Assembly: GCF_021729155.1 (NCBI RefSeq)
Contig: NZ_JAJQYA010000002.1
Coordinates: 124,001-188,000 of the forward strand
DNA from: Membranihabitans marinus
GTDB taxonomy: Bacteria > Bacteroidota > Bacteroidia > Chitinophagales > Saprospiraceae
Length of the DNA stretch: 64,000 nucleotides
Reading direction: 5' to 3'
The translations under genes and the position numbers were made by a program. Below are positions 16,291 to 26,376 of this stretch, in pieces. Under the pieces are notes generated by a model, which was given only the letters and a program-made list of their open reading frames with translations, searched no databases and had not been told where the DNA came from. Numbering within the stretch: the first letter of the stretch is position 1; every line of letters starts with the position of its first letter.

Positions 16291-16860
16291 TTAACCGTAG
16301 ATGTTTTCTTTGAAAAGACGGATGGAAATAGCCAATAATATAATGCCAAAAACTTTACGCAATACTTCAGCTCCACTATTTCCCAGTTTTCTTTCGATAA
16401 AATCTGAAAAATGAAGGACTAAAAATACCAATAGAATATTGATAATAATGCCTAAGAATATATTGATATTATTGAATTCAGATTTCAGAGATAAGATGGT
16501 GGTTAATGTACCTGCACCTGCGATTAAAGGAAATGCAATGGGAACGATGCTGCTGCTTTTGCTATCGGGTTCTTCTCGGAAAAGATGAATTCCCAATATC
16601 ATTTCTATACCGATGAGAAAAATAATAATGGATCCAGCTACTGCAAATGAAGCAAGGTCTACGTGAAAAAGTTTAAGAATTTCTTCGCCCGCATACAAAA
16701 ACAATATCATTATCAAACAAGCGGCGATACTCGCCTTCTTGGATTCGATTTTAATACCTTTTTTCTTCATCGAAATAATGATGGGAATGGATCCCAAGAT
16801 GTCGATTACTGAAAACAAAACCAGGCTTACCGATATAATATCCCTAGTGATTACTTCCAT
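16291..16860 (-). CDS. MarC family integral membrane protein
   Basis: An inner-membrane protein of the MarC family (about 190 residues, six predicted membrane spans), whose function is uncertain despite the historical link to multiple antibiotic resistance. Family-type segments are LVLFSVIDILGSIPIII near the N-terminus, AVAGSIIIFLIGIEMILG in the middle, and PIAFPLIAGAGTLTTILSL. I choose the ATG at 16860 (MEVITRDIIS). The upstream ATG at 16893 would add MKYSNLQKISI, which the family lacks. It stands alone between two gene-poor gaps. Confidence 0.88.
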   Translation of the reverse strand: MEVITRDIISVSLVLFSVIDILGSIPIIISMKKKGIKIESKKASIAACLIMILFLYAGEEILKLFHVDLASFAVAGSIIIFLIGIEMILGIHLFREEPDSKSSSIVPIAFPLIAGAGTLTTILSLKSEFNNINIFLGIIINILLVFLVLHFSDFIERKLGNSGAEVLRKVFGIILLAISIRLFKENIYG

Positions 16861-17305
16861 TATTGAAATTTTCTGCAAATTTGAATACTTCAAACGAGAT
16901 CACAAAGACTTTGTATATATTTTTTAAAATTATTTTTTACTTATTAATTGTTGTGATTTTTTAGTTAAAAAATCAAGGTATTTAGTTATTGTTTGGTTAG
17001 AGATTGTCCTAGCGTCGAAATAGTGATAGTATAATAAGAACCCTAGACATTCCCTTGCTCCCTATTTTAAGAGACCATAAGAAAAATGAATCAAGAGTAT
17101 AACAGGACATTCCATACCGTATAGGGGATAATATGGGTAAAGGGCATTTATGATTTATGGTCTTATTAATTATTTGACCTATTTCTAAATCTATTATTTT
17201 GCAGATACAACAATATACTTACGCAATATATTATTCACTACTCTAAATAATTCTAGACAAAGATTTAGTAATATCGACAATGTAGACTGAAGTGTGGAGT
17301 AATTT
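16861..17305. other. Gene-free region, about 440 bp
   Basis: Upstream of marC and downstream of the small membrane protein gene. AT-rich, with only very short frames (under 20 codons). I see no terminator or repeat. Confidence 0.5.
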
Positions 17306-17740
17306 TTAGAACCACTGACCACCTAAATCTCTAAAAGGCCAAGGAATGCTAATAAGAATGAGGATAAGGGCAACCAAATAAAAATTAAAAGAAATATTAA
17401 AAGGTTTGGTGGCTCTCTTAGATTTAGAGTAACCAATATTGATTAAGGCTACCGCAATAAACATCATTAATGCATGTTCAACGGTGAAAAATCGAATAAT
17501 ATCATTGCTCATAGTATTGGCTCCGAATTGTACTTTTTCACTAATAAAATAAAGTATCAATCCTACTAAAAATTGTAAATTTGTAAGGATAAAAGTAATG
17601 AGGACTGCTTTAGTCTCACCGATATTTCCAAATTTACCTCTTTTTGCAAAAGTTTGTGATATAGCTATGAAAAGAGCAATTAATACTAACCATCTAAGGC
17701 CTGAGTGAGCATGAGTCAAAATATTGTAAAAAGCGTCCAT
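17306..17740 (-). CDS. Four-helix membrane protein (Bacteroidota 'cytochrome B'-like)
   Basis: A 144-residue protein with four hydrophobic segments: HSGLRWLVLIALFIAI, LITFILTNLQFLVGLILYFI, HALMMFIAVALINIG and FYLVALILILISIPW. The N-terminal HAHSGLRWLVL and the histidine in VEHALMMF are typical of a small Bacteroidota family usually labelled cytochrome B, because the histidines could ligate haem. The biochemical role is not established. It is divergent from the large FAD/Fe-S dehydrogenase gene, 68 bp away. An electron-transfer partnership is possible but not shown. Confidence 0.7.
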   Translation of the reverse strand: MDAFYNILTHAHSGLRWLVLIALFIAISQTFAKRGKFGNIGETKAVLITFILTNLQFLVGLILYFISEKVQFGANTMSNDIIRFFTVEHALMMFIAVALINIGYSKSKRATKPFNISFNFYLVALILILISIPWPFRDLGGQWF

Positions 17741-17808
17741 TATTTTTTTTAAATTAGTTTTTAATAGTGTAAAGTTACATTAAAACTTTACCAAAACGAA
17801 GAGAACAG

Positions 17809-20736
17809 ATGAAAATAAAACAGAGTATTATAGGAGAATTCACCAATGGAATTATTGGTGAAATACGGGTCGATGATTTACATCAAACCTTGTATTCTAC
17901 AGATGCTTCTATATATAAGGAAAAACCCATTGGTGTGGTCTATCCTAAAAATCATGAAGATGTACAACAAATTGTACGTATAGCCAATAATCACGGAGTT
18001 CCATTAATACCCAGAGCGGCGGGGACTTCTTTGGCAGGTCAATGTGTAGGGGGAGGATTGGTAGTGGATATCTCTTTGCATATGAATAAAGTTATTGCTT
18101 TTAACCAAGAAGAAAAATGGATAAAAGTGCAACCAGGAGTGATAAGAGATGAATTAAATAATTATCTCAAACCCTTTGGTTTGTTTTTTGGTCCCAATAC
18201 CTCTACAGCCAACCGATGTATGATCGGAGGTATGGTCGGCAATAATTCTTGTGGTTCTACTTCTATTGAGTTTGGCAATACCAGAGACCATGTTATTGGA
18301 TTGGACGTGGTCTTGTCCGATGGAAGTACAATGGAGGTGAAACCCATTGATGAGGTAGATGAATATATTGCTGGAATTGAAAATCCACTCGAAAAAAAGG
18401 TCTATGAATATTTTATAGAATTACTTTCTCAGAACGAAGTACGGGACATGGTGTTGTCCTCTTATCCCCATCAGGAAATCAAGCGTAGAAATCAAGGCTA
18501 TGCCTTAGATGCTTTATTGAATATGGTGCCTTTTGAGTCCAATAATGGTCAATCTTTTAATCTCAGTAAAATACTTTGTGGATCAGAAGGTACACTGGCT
18601 TTTACTACGGCCATCACTCTTAATTTAGTAGATCTTCCTTCTGAACATGTAGCCGTCTTGTGCGGACATTATTCTTCCATAGCAGAGTCAATGAAAGCTA
18701 CATTAGTAGCGATGAAACATCAGCCTTCGAAGTGTGAATTAATGGATAAAACTGTTCTCGATTGTGCGAGAACGAATCCCGATCAACTCAAAAATATGTT
18801 TTTTGTTGTCGATGATCCCCAAGCTATTTTGACTGTTGAATTTAGGGGCAGTACTATAGAAGAAGCCAAGCAAAAAGCAGACCTTTTGGCCACTGATCTT
18901 CAAAATCAGCAATTGGGTTTTGCCAATCCCATTGTCTTGGGGAAACAAACCGATCAAATATGGGAATTGCGATCGGCTGGATTAGGGGTATTGTCCAATG
19001 TGAAAGGAGATGCCAAACCTTTGGCTTGTATTGAAGATACTGCGGTGAGAATCGAAGATTTACCAGAATATATAGCTGAGTTTGAAGAGATATGTCTACA
19101 GCATCATCAAAAAGCTGTTTTTTATGCTCACGCTGGAGCGGGAGAATTGCATTTGCGTCCCATCCTAAATCTTAAAGATCCCAAAGATGTGAAAGGGTTG
19201 CGAGCCATTAGTGAAGCCAGTGCCCGATTGGTGAAAAAATATAATGGGGTTTTGAGTGGAGAGCATGGAGATGGTCGTCTTCGTGGTGAATTTTTGCCCT
19301 TTATGGTAGGAGAGAAAGTATATGATATATGGAAAGATATTAAGAATCTTTGGGATCCCAATAATATATTTAATCCTGGAAAAATAGTCAATAGTCCTCC
19401 CATGGATGAGGACTTGAGATATACGGTCAACGAGGCAGATTGGTCAACTGATACGGTATTTGATTATTCGGAAAGTGGTGGAATGATGCGTGCTATTGAA
19501 AAATGTAATGGTACAGGAGATTGCCGGCGAATTGCTGAGTCTGGGGGGACAATGTGTCCGAGCTATATGGCTACTCGTCAGGAAAAGGATACCACTAGAG
19601 GACGAGCCAATGTAATGAGAGAGTATATGAAGGGCAATGGCAAGGAGACAAGTTTTAACAGTCCTGAAGTGATGGAAGTGCTGGATCTATGTCTTTCTTG
19701 TAAAGGGTGTAGAGCAGAGTGTCCTTCCAATGTGGATATGGCAAGGCTAAAGGCGGAGTACAGCCATAAATACTATAAAAATAATCCAAGAAAATATAGA
19801 GATTATTTGGTGCTTAATTTCTATTCCATGTACGGATGGGCTTCTATTTGGCCTGCTTTTTCCAATTTTATTATTAAAAATTTTGGAAAGACTATTAAAT
19901 CGTTGGCTGGGTTTGCTCCTGAGCGATCACTTCCCCTGGTCGCTAAAACTTCATGGAAAAAGTGGCTACAGAAAAATCCAAGTACAATTCAACCTCATCA
20001 AAAAAAGGCAGTATATCTCTTTGTCGATGAATTTGTTGATCGCAATGAAGCCGAATTGGGAATAGTAACCACTAAATTGTTGCGTAAATTGGGGTATGAT
20101 GTGCGTTTTCAATCACATGGTGAAAGTGGTAGAGCTGCATTTTCAAAAGGATTTTTGGACAAAGCGGTAGAGATGGCCACATCCAATATCCAAACCTTCG
20201 GTCCTTTGATTCACGAGGACGCGGTATTGATTGGTGTTGAGCCTTCAGCTGTACTCAGTTTTAGAGATGAATATCCAGATGTGGTTCAAGGAGAGTTGAA
20301 AACCATGGCCAATAAGATAAAACCATTTGTATTTACCATTGAAGAATTTTTGTGGACAGAATTTGAAACTGGAAATATCAGTAGTAGTGATTTCGATGAT
20401 GTACAAAGATGGGTAAAATTGCATTTACACTGTCATTACAAATCTTTAGGAGATAAGACAGCGCCCCAAAGTATCTTGTCAATACCTTCCGGTCACCATA
20501 TTGAATATATTCAGTCTGGTTGTTGTGGCATGGCAGGGTCATTTGGTTTTGAAGAAGAGCATTTTGAGTTGTCAACCTCAGTTGGAGAATTGGTGCTATT
20601 TCCTCAGGTTCGCAATGCCAGTGAACAATATCTAATTGCGGCTCAAGGAGTGAGTTGTAGACATCAAATAAAAGACGGTACCAATCGAACGGCCCTACAT
20701 CCCGTGGAAATCCTCTATATGGCTTTGAAAAAATAA
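17809..20736 (+). CDS. FAD-linked and Fe-S D-2-hydroxyacid dehydrogenase (YdiJ/Dld-II type)
   Basis: A 975-residue fusion of a glycolate-oxidase-type FAD domain and an iron-sulfur domain. FAD domain: PLIPRAAGTSLAGQCVGGG and RCMIGGMVGNNSCGS (FAD-binding motifs of the VAO family), then the cap domain with HAGAGELHLRP and SGEHGDGRLRGEFLP. Fe-S part from about residue 560: CNGTGDC ... CPSY, and CLSCKGCRAECPSNVDM. The C-terminus has cysteine-rich motifs HCHYKS and SGCCGMAGSFGFE. This layout matches E. coli YdiJ, a D-2-hydroxyglutarate dehydrogenase, and related D-lactate dehydrogenases. The exact substrate is open. It probably feeds electrons to the membrane quinone pool. Confidence 0.88.
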   Translation: MKIKQSIIGEFTNGIIGEIRVDDLHQTLYSTDASIYKEKPIGVVYPKNHEDVQQIVRIANNHGVPLIPRAAGTSLAGQCVGGGLVVDISLHMNKVIAFNQEEKWIKVQPGVIRDELNNYLKPFGLFFGPNTSTANRCMIGGMVGNNSCGSTSIEFGNTRDHVIGLDVVLSDGSTMEVKPIDEVDEYIAGIENPLEKKVYEYFIELLSQNEVRDMVLSSYPHQEIKRRNQGYALDALLNMVPFESNNGQSFNLSKILCGSEGTLAFTTAITLNLVDLPSEHVAVLCGHYSSIAESMKATLVAMKHQPSKCELMDKTVLDCARTNPDQLKNMFFVVDDPQAILTVEFRGSTIEEAKQKADLLATDLQNQQLGFANPIVLGKQTDQIWELRSAGLGVLSNVKGDAKPLACIEDTAVRIEDLPEYIAEFEEICLQHHQKAVFYAHAGAGELHLRPILNLKDPKDVKGLRAISEASARLVKKYNGVLSGEHGDGRLRGEFLPFMVGEKVYDIWKDIKNLWDPNNIFNPGKIVNSPPMDEDLRYTVNEADWSTDTVFDYSESGGMMRAIEKCNGTGDCRRIAESGGTMCPSYMATRQEKDTTRGRANVMREYMKGNGKETSFNSPEVMEVLDLCLSCKGCRAECPSNVDMARLKAEYSHKYYKNNPRKYRDYLVLNFYSMYGWASIWPAFSNFIIKNFGKTIKSLAGFAPERSLPLVAKTSWKKWLQKNPSTIQPHQKKAVYLFVDEFVDRNEAELGIVTTKLLRKLGYDVRFQSHGESGRAAFSKGFLDKAVEMATSNIQTFGPLIHEDAVLIGVEPSAVLSFRDEYPDVVQGELKTMANKIKPFVFTIEEFLWTEFETGNISSSDFDDVQRWVKLHLHCHYKSLGDKTAPQSILSIPSGHHIEYIQSGCCGMAGSFGFEEEHFELSTSVGELVLFPQVRNASEQYLIAAQGVSCRHQIKDGTNRTALHPVEILYMALKK

Positions 20737-21010
20737 TGATAGAGTCGGACATTATTTAATCTTTTGATTGAAGATGATGGAATGCAATTGCTCGTTAAAG
20801 CAAAGGTCTTTCTATAATCGATTGTTATTAAATGCATTGGGTATAGAATACATCTTTAAACAGGACTACGTCATGAGCTGACATATATTGCACTAACAGG
20901 AATGCTTATATTGTGTCTGACGAGACTGTACTGTAGTCGTAAGCGGATTGTCAATTCGACTTGATTGAGTTTAATAATACACCAATTGAATTCATTGGGC
21001 ATGAAATAAA
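20737..21010. other. Convergent intergenic region without a gene
   Basis: About 270 bp between the dehydrogenase stop and the acs terminator. Only very short frames are present, and I see no separate terminator hairpin for the plus-strand gene. Confidence 0.45.
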
Positions 21011-21038
21011 AAAAGGTGGCTTGGATAAGCCACCTTTT
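21011..21038 (-). terminator. Rho-independent terminator of acs
   Basis: A perfect 12-bp stem (arms AAAAGGTGGCTT at 21011-21022 and AAGCCACCTTTT at 21027-21038) with a 4-nt loop. Read on the minus strand it is followed by a run of T, 6 bp after the acs stop. Confidence 0.9.
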
Positions 21039-21043
21039 ACTGA

Positions 21044-22945
21044 TTATTTTTTAATCATCGGTGATTTTTCTATAATCTCTTCCACAATATCGGGATTGAG
21101 AAGGGTTGAAGTATCTCCTAGAGTGGATATGTCTCCACTGGCAATTTTTCTCAGTATCCGACGCATAATTTTACCACTTCTGGTTTTAGGTAGGCCTGAT
21201 ACCACTTGAATAATATCGGGTTTGGCGATGGGGCCTATTTCTTTGCGAACAGTCTCATTTACTTCATCGATAAAAGCCTGTTCACTTTCAATATGACGGT
21301 CTGGGATTATGTAAGCATAGATTCCCTGACCTTTGATATCGTGAGGATAACCGACTACTGCTGATTCAACCACCCAAGGATGTTCATTGATGGCATTCTC
21401 AACTTCTGCGGTACCCATTCTATGTCCAGATACATTGATTACGTCATCTACACGACCAATGATTCTGTATCGACCCTGTGTATCGCGCTTGGCTCCATCC
21501 CCTGTGAAATAATATCCCTTGAATGTGGAGAAATAGGTTTGCTTTAATCTTTCGTGATCTCCATAAAGTGTTCTTACAATAGACGGCCAAGGGAATTTTA
21601 TGCAAAGTAAGCCTTCGACATTGTTCTCCTTAATTTCGTTGCCGTCTTTGTCCAACAATATAGGTTGAATTCCCGGTAGGGGATAGGTTGCATAAGTAGG
21701 TCTAATGTCGGTGACATTGGGGATAGGGGATATCATGATACCTCCGGTTTCCGTTTGCCACCAAGTGTCCACGATAGGACATTTATTTTTACCGATATAA
21801 GTATTGTACCATCTCCATGCTTCTTCATTAATCGGTTCACCTACTGAACCAATTACTTTTAATGAGTTCAGTGAATATCTCGCCACTGGTTCCAATCCTT
21901 TACTCATCAAGGATCGAATCGCTGTAGGAGCGGTATAGAATTGATTGACTTTGTATTTGTCGCAGATGGCCCAGAATCGTCCTGCATCTGGCCATGTCGG
22001 AATGCCTTCAAACATCAATGTGGTCGCTCCAGCCAACAATGGACCATATACTATATAGGAGTGTCCAGTAATCCAACCAATATCGGCGGTACACCAGTAA
22101 ATGTCGTCGGCTTCATATTGGAATACATTGGTGAAGCTGTAGTGAGAATACACCATATAGCCACCACAGGTGTGTACTACCCCTTTGGGCTTGCCTGTAC
22201 TTCCCGAAGTATATAGAATAAACAACATATCTTCTGATTCCATCTCTTCGGCAGGACAGTCGGTGCTGGCATTTTCCATTTCTTCATGCCACCAAACATC
22301 TCGCTGAGCTGTCATGCTGACGTATTGCTCCGTTCTTTTAAATACTATGATTTTTTCTACGCAGTCACATTTGCTGACGGCTTCATCTACAATGCCTTTA
22401 ATTGGAATCTCTTTTTGACCTCTAAAAGCTCCGTCAGTAGTTACAATCAATTTGCACTTGGCATCGTCAATTCTATCGGCTAAAGATTGTGCAGAGAAAC
22501 CAGCAAAAACAACAGAATGAACTGCCCCTATTCTGGCACAAGCCAAAACGGCCACAGCCAACTGAGGAACCATAGGCATATATAGACATACGCGATCTCC
22601 CTTGACCACGCCGTGTTTTTTTAATACATTGGCAAAACTACATACTTCATTGTATAATTCTTGGTAAGTCCATGTAAGCCCATCGTCGTTGGGGTCGTTG
22701 GGTTCCCAAATAATCGCTTTTTTGTTAGGATGAGTTTTTACGTGTCGATCCAAACAGTTTTCGGTAATGTTTAAACTTCCACCTTCAAACCATTTAATAC
22801 TGGGTGTTTCGAAATCCCAATCCAAGACTTTTTTATATGGTTTTTTCCATATAAATTGGTCCGCAATCTCACCCCAGAATTTTTCTGGATCCTCTACACT
22901 TTTTTGGTAATTATTTTGATAATCATCCCAATTCCTGATTTGCAT
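21044..22945 (-). CDS. acs: Acetyl-CoA synthetase
   Basis: Activates acetate to acetyl-CoA through an acetyl-AMP intermediate. The 633 residues match the family. The adenylation motif YTSGSTGKPKGVVHT is intact (about residue 247). WWQTETGG and YYFTGDGAKRD contain the ATP-ribose and hinge residues. The C-terminal PKTRSGKIMRRILRKIA contains the lysine that is reversibly acetylated in this family. The N-terminus has the ACS-specific FWGEIADQFIWKKPY segment. A strong terminator follows the stop. It is transcribed alone, downstream of the aminotransferase on the same strand but separated by that gene's own terminator. Confidence 0.97.
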   Translation of the reverse strand: MQIRNWDDYQNNYQKSVEDPEKFWGEIADQFIWKKPYKKVLDWDFETPSIKWFEGGSLNITENCLDRHVKTHPNKKAIIWEPNDPNDDGLTWTYQELYNEVCSFANVLKKHGVVKGDRVCLYMPMVPQLAVAVLACARIGAVHSVVFAGFSAQSLADRIDDAKCKLIVTTDGAFRGQKEIPIKGIVDEAVSKCDCVEKIIVFKRTEQYVSMTAQRDVWWHEEMENASTDCPAEEMESEDMLFILYTSGSTGKPKGVVHTCGGYMVYSHYSFTNVFQYEADDIYWCTADIGWITGHSYIVYGPLLAGATTLMFEGIPTWPDAGRFWAICDKYKVNQFYTAPTAIRSLMSKGLEPVARYSLNSLKVIGSVGEPINEEAWRWYNTYIGKNKCPIVDTWWQTETGGIMISPIPNVTDIRPTYATYPLPGIQPILLDKDGNEIKENNVEGLLCIKFPWPSIVRTLYGDHERLKQTYFSTFKGYYFTGDGAKRDTQGRYRIIGRVDDVINVSGHRMGTAEVENAINEHPWVVESAVVGYPHDIKGQGIYAYIIPDRHIESEQAFIDEVNETVRKEIGPIAKPDIIQVVSGLPKTRSGKIMRRILRKIASGDISTLGDTSTLLNPDIVEEIIEKSPMIKK

Positions 22946-23270
22946 TTTACTCGCTTATTTAGTATTTGTAAATTATTTATTCTAATATTCATCTAATTAA
23001 GCAATTAAATTCTACAATATATTTTTTATAACCAAAATTTAACCCTTATAATTTTTATAATTATTTGTAAATAATTTCTTTTTCATTGGGTATTAATAAG
23101 ATGTGAATAATATTAGATTTGTTAAAAAAAGTATTAATTTTTACAAATTGTAAATTGAAAGGCAAACTTTCGTTTTGCAATAATTTTGCTCTAATTCAAT
23201 TTGGCGAATAATATTATTGTGGTATTGGTGTTGATGGGGTTATTGTTTTAAATAATCTTTGGGGCAAAAA
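22946..23270. other. acs upstream region
   Basis: About 325 bp of very AT-rich DNA between the aminotransferase terminator and the acs start. It must contain the acs promoter, but I could not identify a convincing TAnnTTTG box. There is no coding-like frame. Confidence 0.4.
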
Positions 23271-23304
23271 AATATCCCTTGATCGCAATGGGCCAAGGGA
23301 TATT
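23271..23304 (-). terminator. Rho-independent terminator of the aminotransferase gene
   Basis: An 11-bp perfect stem (AATATCCCTTG at 23271-23281, CAAGGGATATT at 23294-23304) with a 12-nt loop. On the minus strand a T run follows. Confidence 0.85.
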
Positions 23305-23328
23305 TTGAAGTAATTTTTATGTTATTTA

Positions 23329-24537
23329 CTAGCTTAGTTTGGCTAGGGCTGTTTGAATTCTACTCAAAGCTTCTATTAATTCTTCTTCAGCCGCTGCATA
23401 AGATATTCTTACACAATCATTGTTTCCAAAAGCAGAACCAGATACTATGGCAACGTGAGCTGTCATTAGAATATATTCTGCAAAGTCATCTGCATTTTCA
23501 ATGGTTTGACTGCCGTCAGATTTTCCGAAATAAGCACTTACATCTGGGAAAATATAGAAAGCCCCAGTTGGATTTGGAACTTTAATATTGGGTATATTCT
23601 TAAGCTTTTCAATAACCAAAGCTTTTCTTTTCTCAAACTTTTTGACCATCTCTTGTCTTTCAGTCGATTCTTGATTAAGGGCAGCTACTGCTGCATACTG
23701 ACTGAATGAATTGGCTCCACTGGTGATTTGACCTTGGATTTTTCCGCAGGCACTGGCCAACCATTGTGGTCCACCGATGTAACCCAATCTCCATCCCGTC
23801 ATGGCATATCCTTTAGAAAAACCATTAACCGTTACGGTTCGATCAATCATCCCTTCCAAACTGCCAATACTTACGTGTGGTTCTCCAAAATTGATATATT
23901 CGTAGATCTCATCAGAAATAATGATGATGTTGGGATACTTTCTCAATACTTCTGCCAGTCCTTCCAATTCTTCTCTGCTGTATACACTTCCTGTAGGATT
24001 ACAAGGAGATGAGAATATTACAATCTCTGTATTGGGGGTAATGGCGGCTTCCAATTGGGCTGGAGTTACCTTGAAATCTTGGTCGATGGGTGCATCTATC
24101 AATATAGGATTGGCTCCACATAATTTAATGATTTCATAGTAAGATACCCAATACGGAGTAAATACCAAAGCGTCATCACCTTCATTTAGAAGAGAAAGAC
24201 ATACATTGGCTATTGATTGCTTAGCACCATTGGATACTACAATCTGTGAAGGTTTGTATTCGAGTTGATTATCTCTTTTAAACTTATTGACGATGGCTTC
24301 TCTCAGTTCCATAATACCTGGGACTGGAGTGTATTTAGTTTTTCCATCTCTCAATGCTTGAATAGCAGATTCTTTTATGAAATCTGGAGTATCAAAGTCA
24401 GGTTCACCAAGACTCAACGCAATGACTTGATGTCCTTGAGCCTTTAGGTCTCTTGCCTTTTGCGCCATTTTAATAGTCGCAGATTCATTCATATTTTTCA
24501 CTCTATGCGAGATCATATCATCAAAGGACTTTTTCAT
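23329..24537 (-). CDS. Aspartate aminotransferase-type PLP enzyme
   Basis: A class I aminotransferase of 402 residues, most similar in motif content to AspB-type aspartate aminotransferases (subgroup I-gamma). Conserved pieces: LSLGEPDFDTPDFIKESA near the N-terminus, SNGAKQSIANVCLSLL for cofactor phosphate contact, SSPCNPTGSVYSREEL, ISDEIYEYINFG with the cofactor-ring aspartate, and NGFSKGYAMTGWRLGYIGGP with the PLP-binding lysine. The C-terminal arginine that grips the substrate carboxylate lies in NDCVRISYAAAEEELIEAL. Aspartate with 2-oxoglutarate is the likely substrate pair; broader use cannot be excluded. Confidence 0.9.
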   Translation of the reverse strand: MKKSFDDMISHRVKNMNESATIKMAQKARDLKAQGHQVIALSLGEPDFDTPDFIKESAIQALRDGKTKYTPVPGIMELREAIVNKFKRDNQLEYKPSQIVVSNGAKQSIANVCLSLLNEGDDALVFTPYWVSYYEIIKLCGANPILIDAPIDQDFKVTPAQLEAAITPNTEIVIFSSPCNPTGSVYSREELEGLAEVLRKYPNIIIISDEIYEYINFGEPHVSIGSLEGMIDRTVTVNGFSKGYAMTGWRLGYIGGPQWLASACGKIQGQITSGANSFSQYAAVAALNQESTERQEMVKKFEKRKALVIEKLKNIPNIKVPNPTGAFYIFPDVSAYFGKSDGSQTIENADDFAEYILMTAHVAIVSGSAFGNNDCVRISYAAAEEELIEALSRIQTALAKLS

Positions 24538-24665
24538 GTATGTACAATTATTTTTTTATTAAATGCTGGCACAAAATAAGTGAAAATAATTGAGCTAATT
24601 ACCATAGAGATAGATGGCTTTCTAAATATTTCTCTTATTTTTTACAAAAATTAAAATTCAACGCG

Positions 24666-26207
24666 ATGTCAAAGATAATTAAGCGATGGCAGGATGCTAT
24701 CAAAGCTGCTAAAATGGGAGGAGGAATCAAGAGGATTGAAGCCCAACACGAGAAAGGAAAAATGACAGCTAGAGAGAGGATATCGTATTTTTTAGATCCC
24801 GGAAGTTTTCACGAATTAGACCAATTGGTCGTTCATCGGATTTCGGATTTTGGTATGGAAGATAAGAGGATTACCGGAGATGGAGTAGTAACGGGAAGTG
24901 GACAAGTCAATGGTCAATTTGTCTATGTATTTGCTCAAGACTTTACGGTTTTTGGTGGAACCTTATCAGAAACCAATGCACAGAAAATATGCAAGGTCAT
25001 GGATTTGGCTCTTCAAAATAAAAAGCCCATTATCGGTCTCAACGATAGTGGAGGAGCTCGAATTCAAGAAGGTGTGGCCTCTCTAGGTGGTTATGCTGAT
25101 ATATTTTATCGCAATGTTCAATGTTCGGGAGTGATTCCTCAAATTTCAGCCATCATGGGGCCATGTGCAGGGGGAGCTGTATATTCACCGGCTATGACTG
25201 ATATGATATTTATGGTGGAAGATACTTCCTACATGTTTCTGACTGGACCTGAAGTAGTGAAGACAGTAACCAATGAAGAGGTGAGTACCGATGACTTAGG
25301 GGGCGCTAAAACTCATGCGAGTAAAACAGGAATAGCTCACCATATAGCCAAATCTGATGCAGACTGTTTAGACGACATCAGGCATGTATTGACCTATCTT
25401 CCAGCCAATAATGAGAGCAAGGTTGAAGATCTTCCCTATACTTTAAACGAGGAGGTTCGTCCTGTCTTGAATGACATAATTCCGGAATCCCCCAATTTGC
25501 CCTACGATATGCACACCGTCATTGAAGCAATATTAGATCATGATAGTTTTTTTGAGTTACAGGCCGATTACGGTGGAAATATATTGGTGGGTTTTGGTAG
25601 AATCGCGGGAATGAGTGTAGGTATAGTTGCCAATCAACCCGCCAACCTCGCTGGTGTCTTAGATGTTGATGCCTCCAAAAAAGGAGGACGATTTGTTCGT
25701 TTTTGCGATGCTTTCAATATCCCTTTAGTGGTACTGGAAGATGTACCTGGATTTTTGCCTGGAACTGACCAAGAATGGAAGGGAATCATTACAGAGGGGG
25801 CTAAATTGTTGTACGCTTTTAGTGAAGCTACTGTACCTAGAATAACCATTATAACCCGCAAAGCCTATGGAGGTGCTTATTGTGTAATGAATTCAAAACA
25901 TATTGGAGCCGATTTCAATTTTGCATGGCCTAGTGCGGAAGTGGCAGTAATGGGAGCTAAGGGAGCTGCAAAAATTATTTTTAGAAATGATATTGCCTCT
26001 AGTGATGATGCCGAAAAAATGGCAGAAGAAAAAGAAGAATTGTATAACGATTTGTTTGCCAATCCTTTCAAAGCTGCTGAATTGGGATACATAGATGGAG
26101 TGATTCAGCCCAGCGATACTAGAAGGGTAATTATTAGGTGTTTAAAGGAACTCAAGGATAAAGCCGTGTTGAGACCTGTGCGTAAGCACGGTAATATTCC
26201 GTTGTAA
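24666..26207 (+). CDS. pccB: Acyl-CoA carboxylase carboxyltransferase (propionyl-CoA carboxylase beta type)
   Basis: A 513-residue biotin-dependent carboxyltransferase with two crotonase-like halves, most like propionyl- or methylmalonyl-CoA carboxyltransferases. The first half has HEKGKMTARERISYFLDPGS, GLNDSGGARIQEGV and GPCAGGAVYSPAMTD, which shape the acyl-CoA site. The second half has VGIVANQPANLAGVLDVDAS, VPGFLPGTDQEWKGII and the acidic ITRKAYGGAYCVMNSKH. No biotin carboxylase or biotin carrier gene is adjacent, so partners must be encoded elsewhere. A role in propionyl-CoA metabolism is likely but not proven; accD for fatty-acid synthesis is separate at 51448. Confidence 0.88.
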   Translation: MSKIIKRWQDAIKAAKMGGGIKRIEAQHEKGKMTARERISYFLDPGSFHELDQLVVHRISDFGMEDKRITGDGVVTGSGQVNGQFVYVFAQDFTVFGGTLSETNAQKICKVMDLALQNKKPIIGLNDSGGARIQEGVASLGGYADIFYRNVQCSGVIPQISAIMGPCAGGAVYSPAMTDMIFMVEDTSYMFLTGPEVVKTVTNEEVSTDDLGGAKTHASKTGIAHHIAKSDADCLDDIRHVLTYLPANNESKVEDLPYTLNEEVRPVLNDIIPESPNLPYDMHTVIEAILDHDSFFELQADYGGNILVGFGRIAGMSVGIVANQPANLAGVLDVDASKKGGRFVRFCDAFNIPLVVLEDVPGFLPGTDQEWKGIITEGAKLLYAFSEATVPRITIITRKAYGGAYCVMNSKHIGADFNFAWPSAEVAVMGAKGAAKIIFRNDIASSDDAEKMAEEKEELYNDLFANPFKAAELGYIDGVIQPSDTRRVIIRCLKELKDKAVLRPVRKHGNIPL

Positions 26208-26376
26208 ATATTTGGTTTTTAGGTTTTTGAATGGTTTTTTTTATTGAATTTTCTGCCGATAAAAGCCATTCGTATTTCATTTTTACGTTATTTATTCTAA
26301 TCTGTATATAAATTTAATACATATTATGATTTGGCATAATATTTGTTGTTATTCGCATGAATAAAACGCAATCGAT

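Noticed and set aside
20737-21010. tRNA or small RNA gene in the convergent gap
   Set aside because: No cloverleaf or strong independent hairpin could be drawn by eye.
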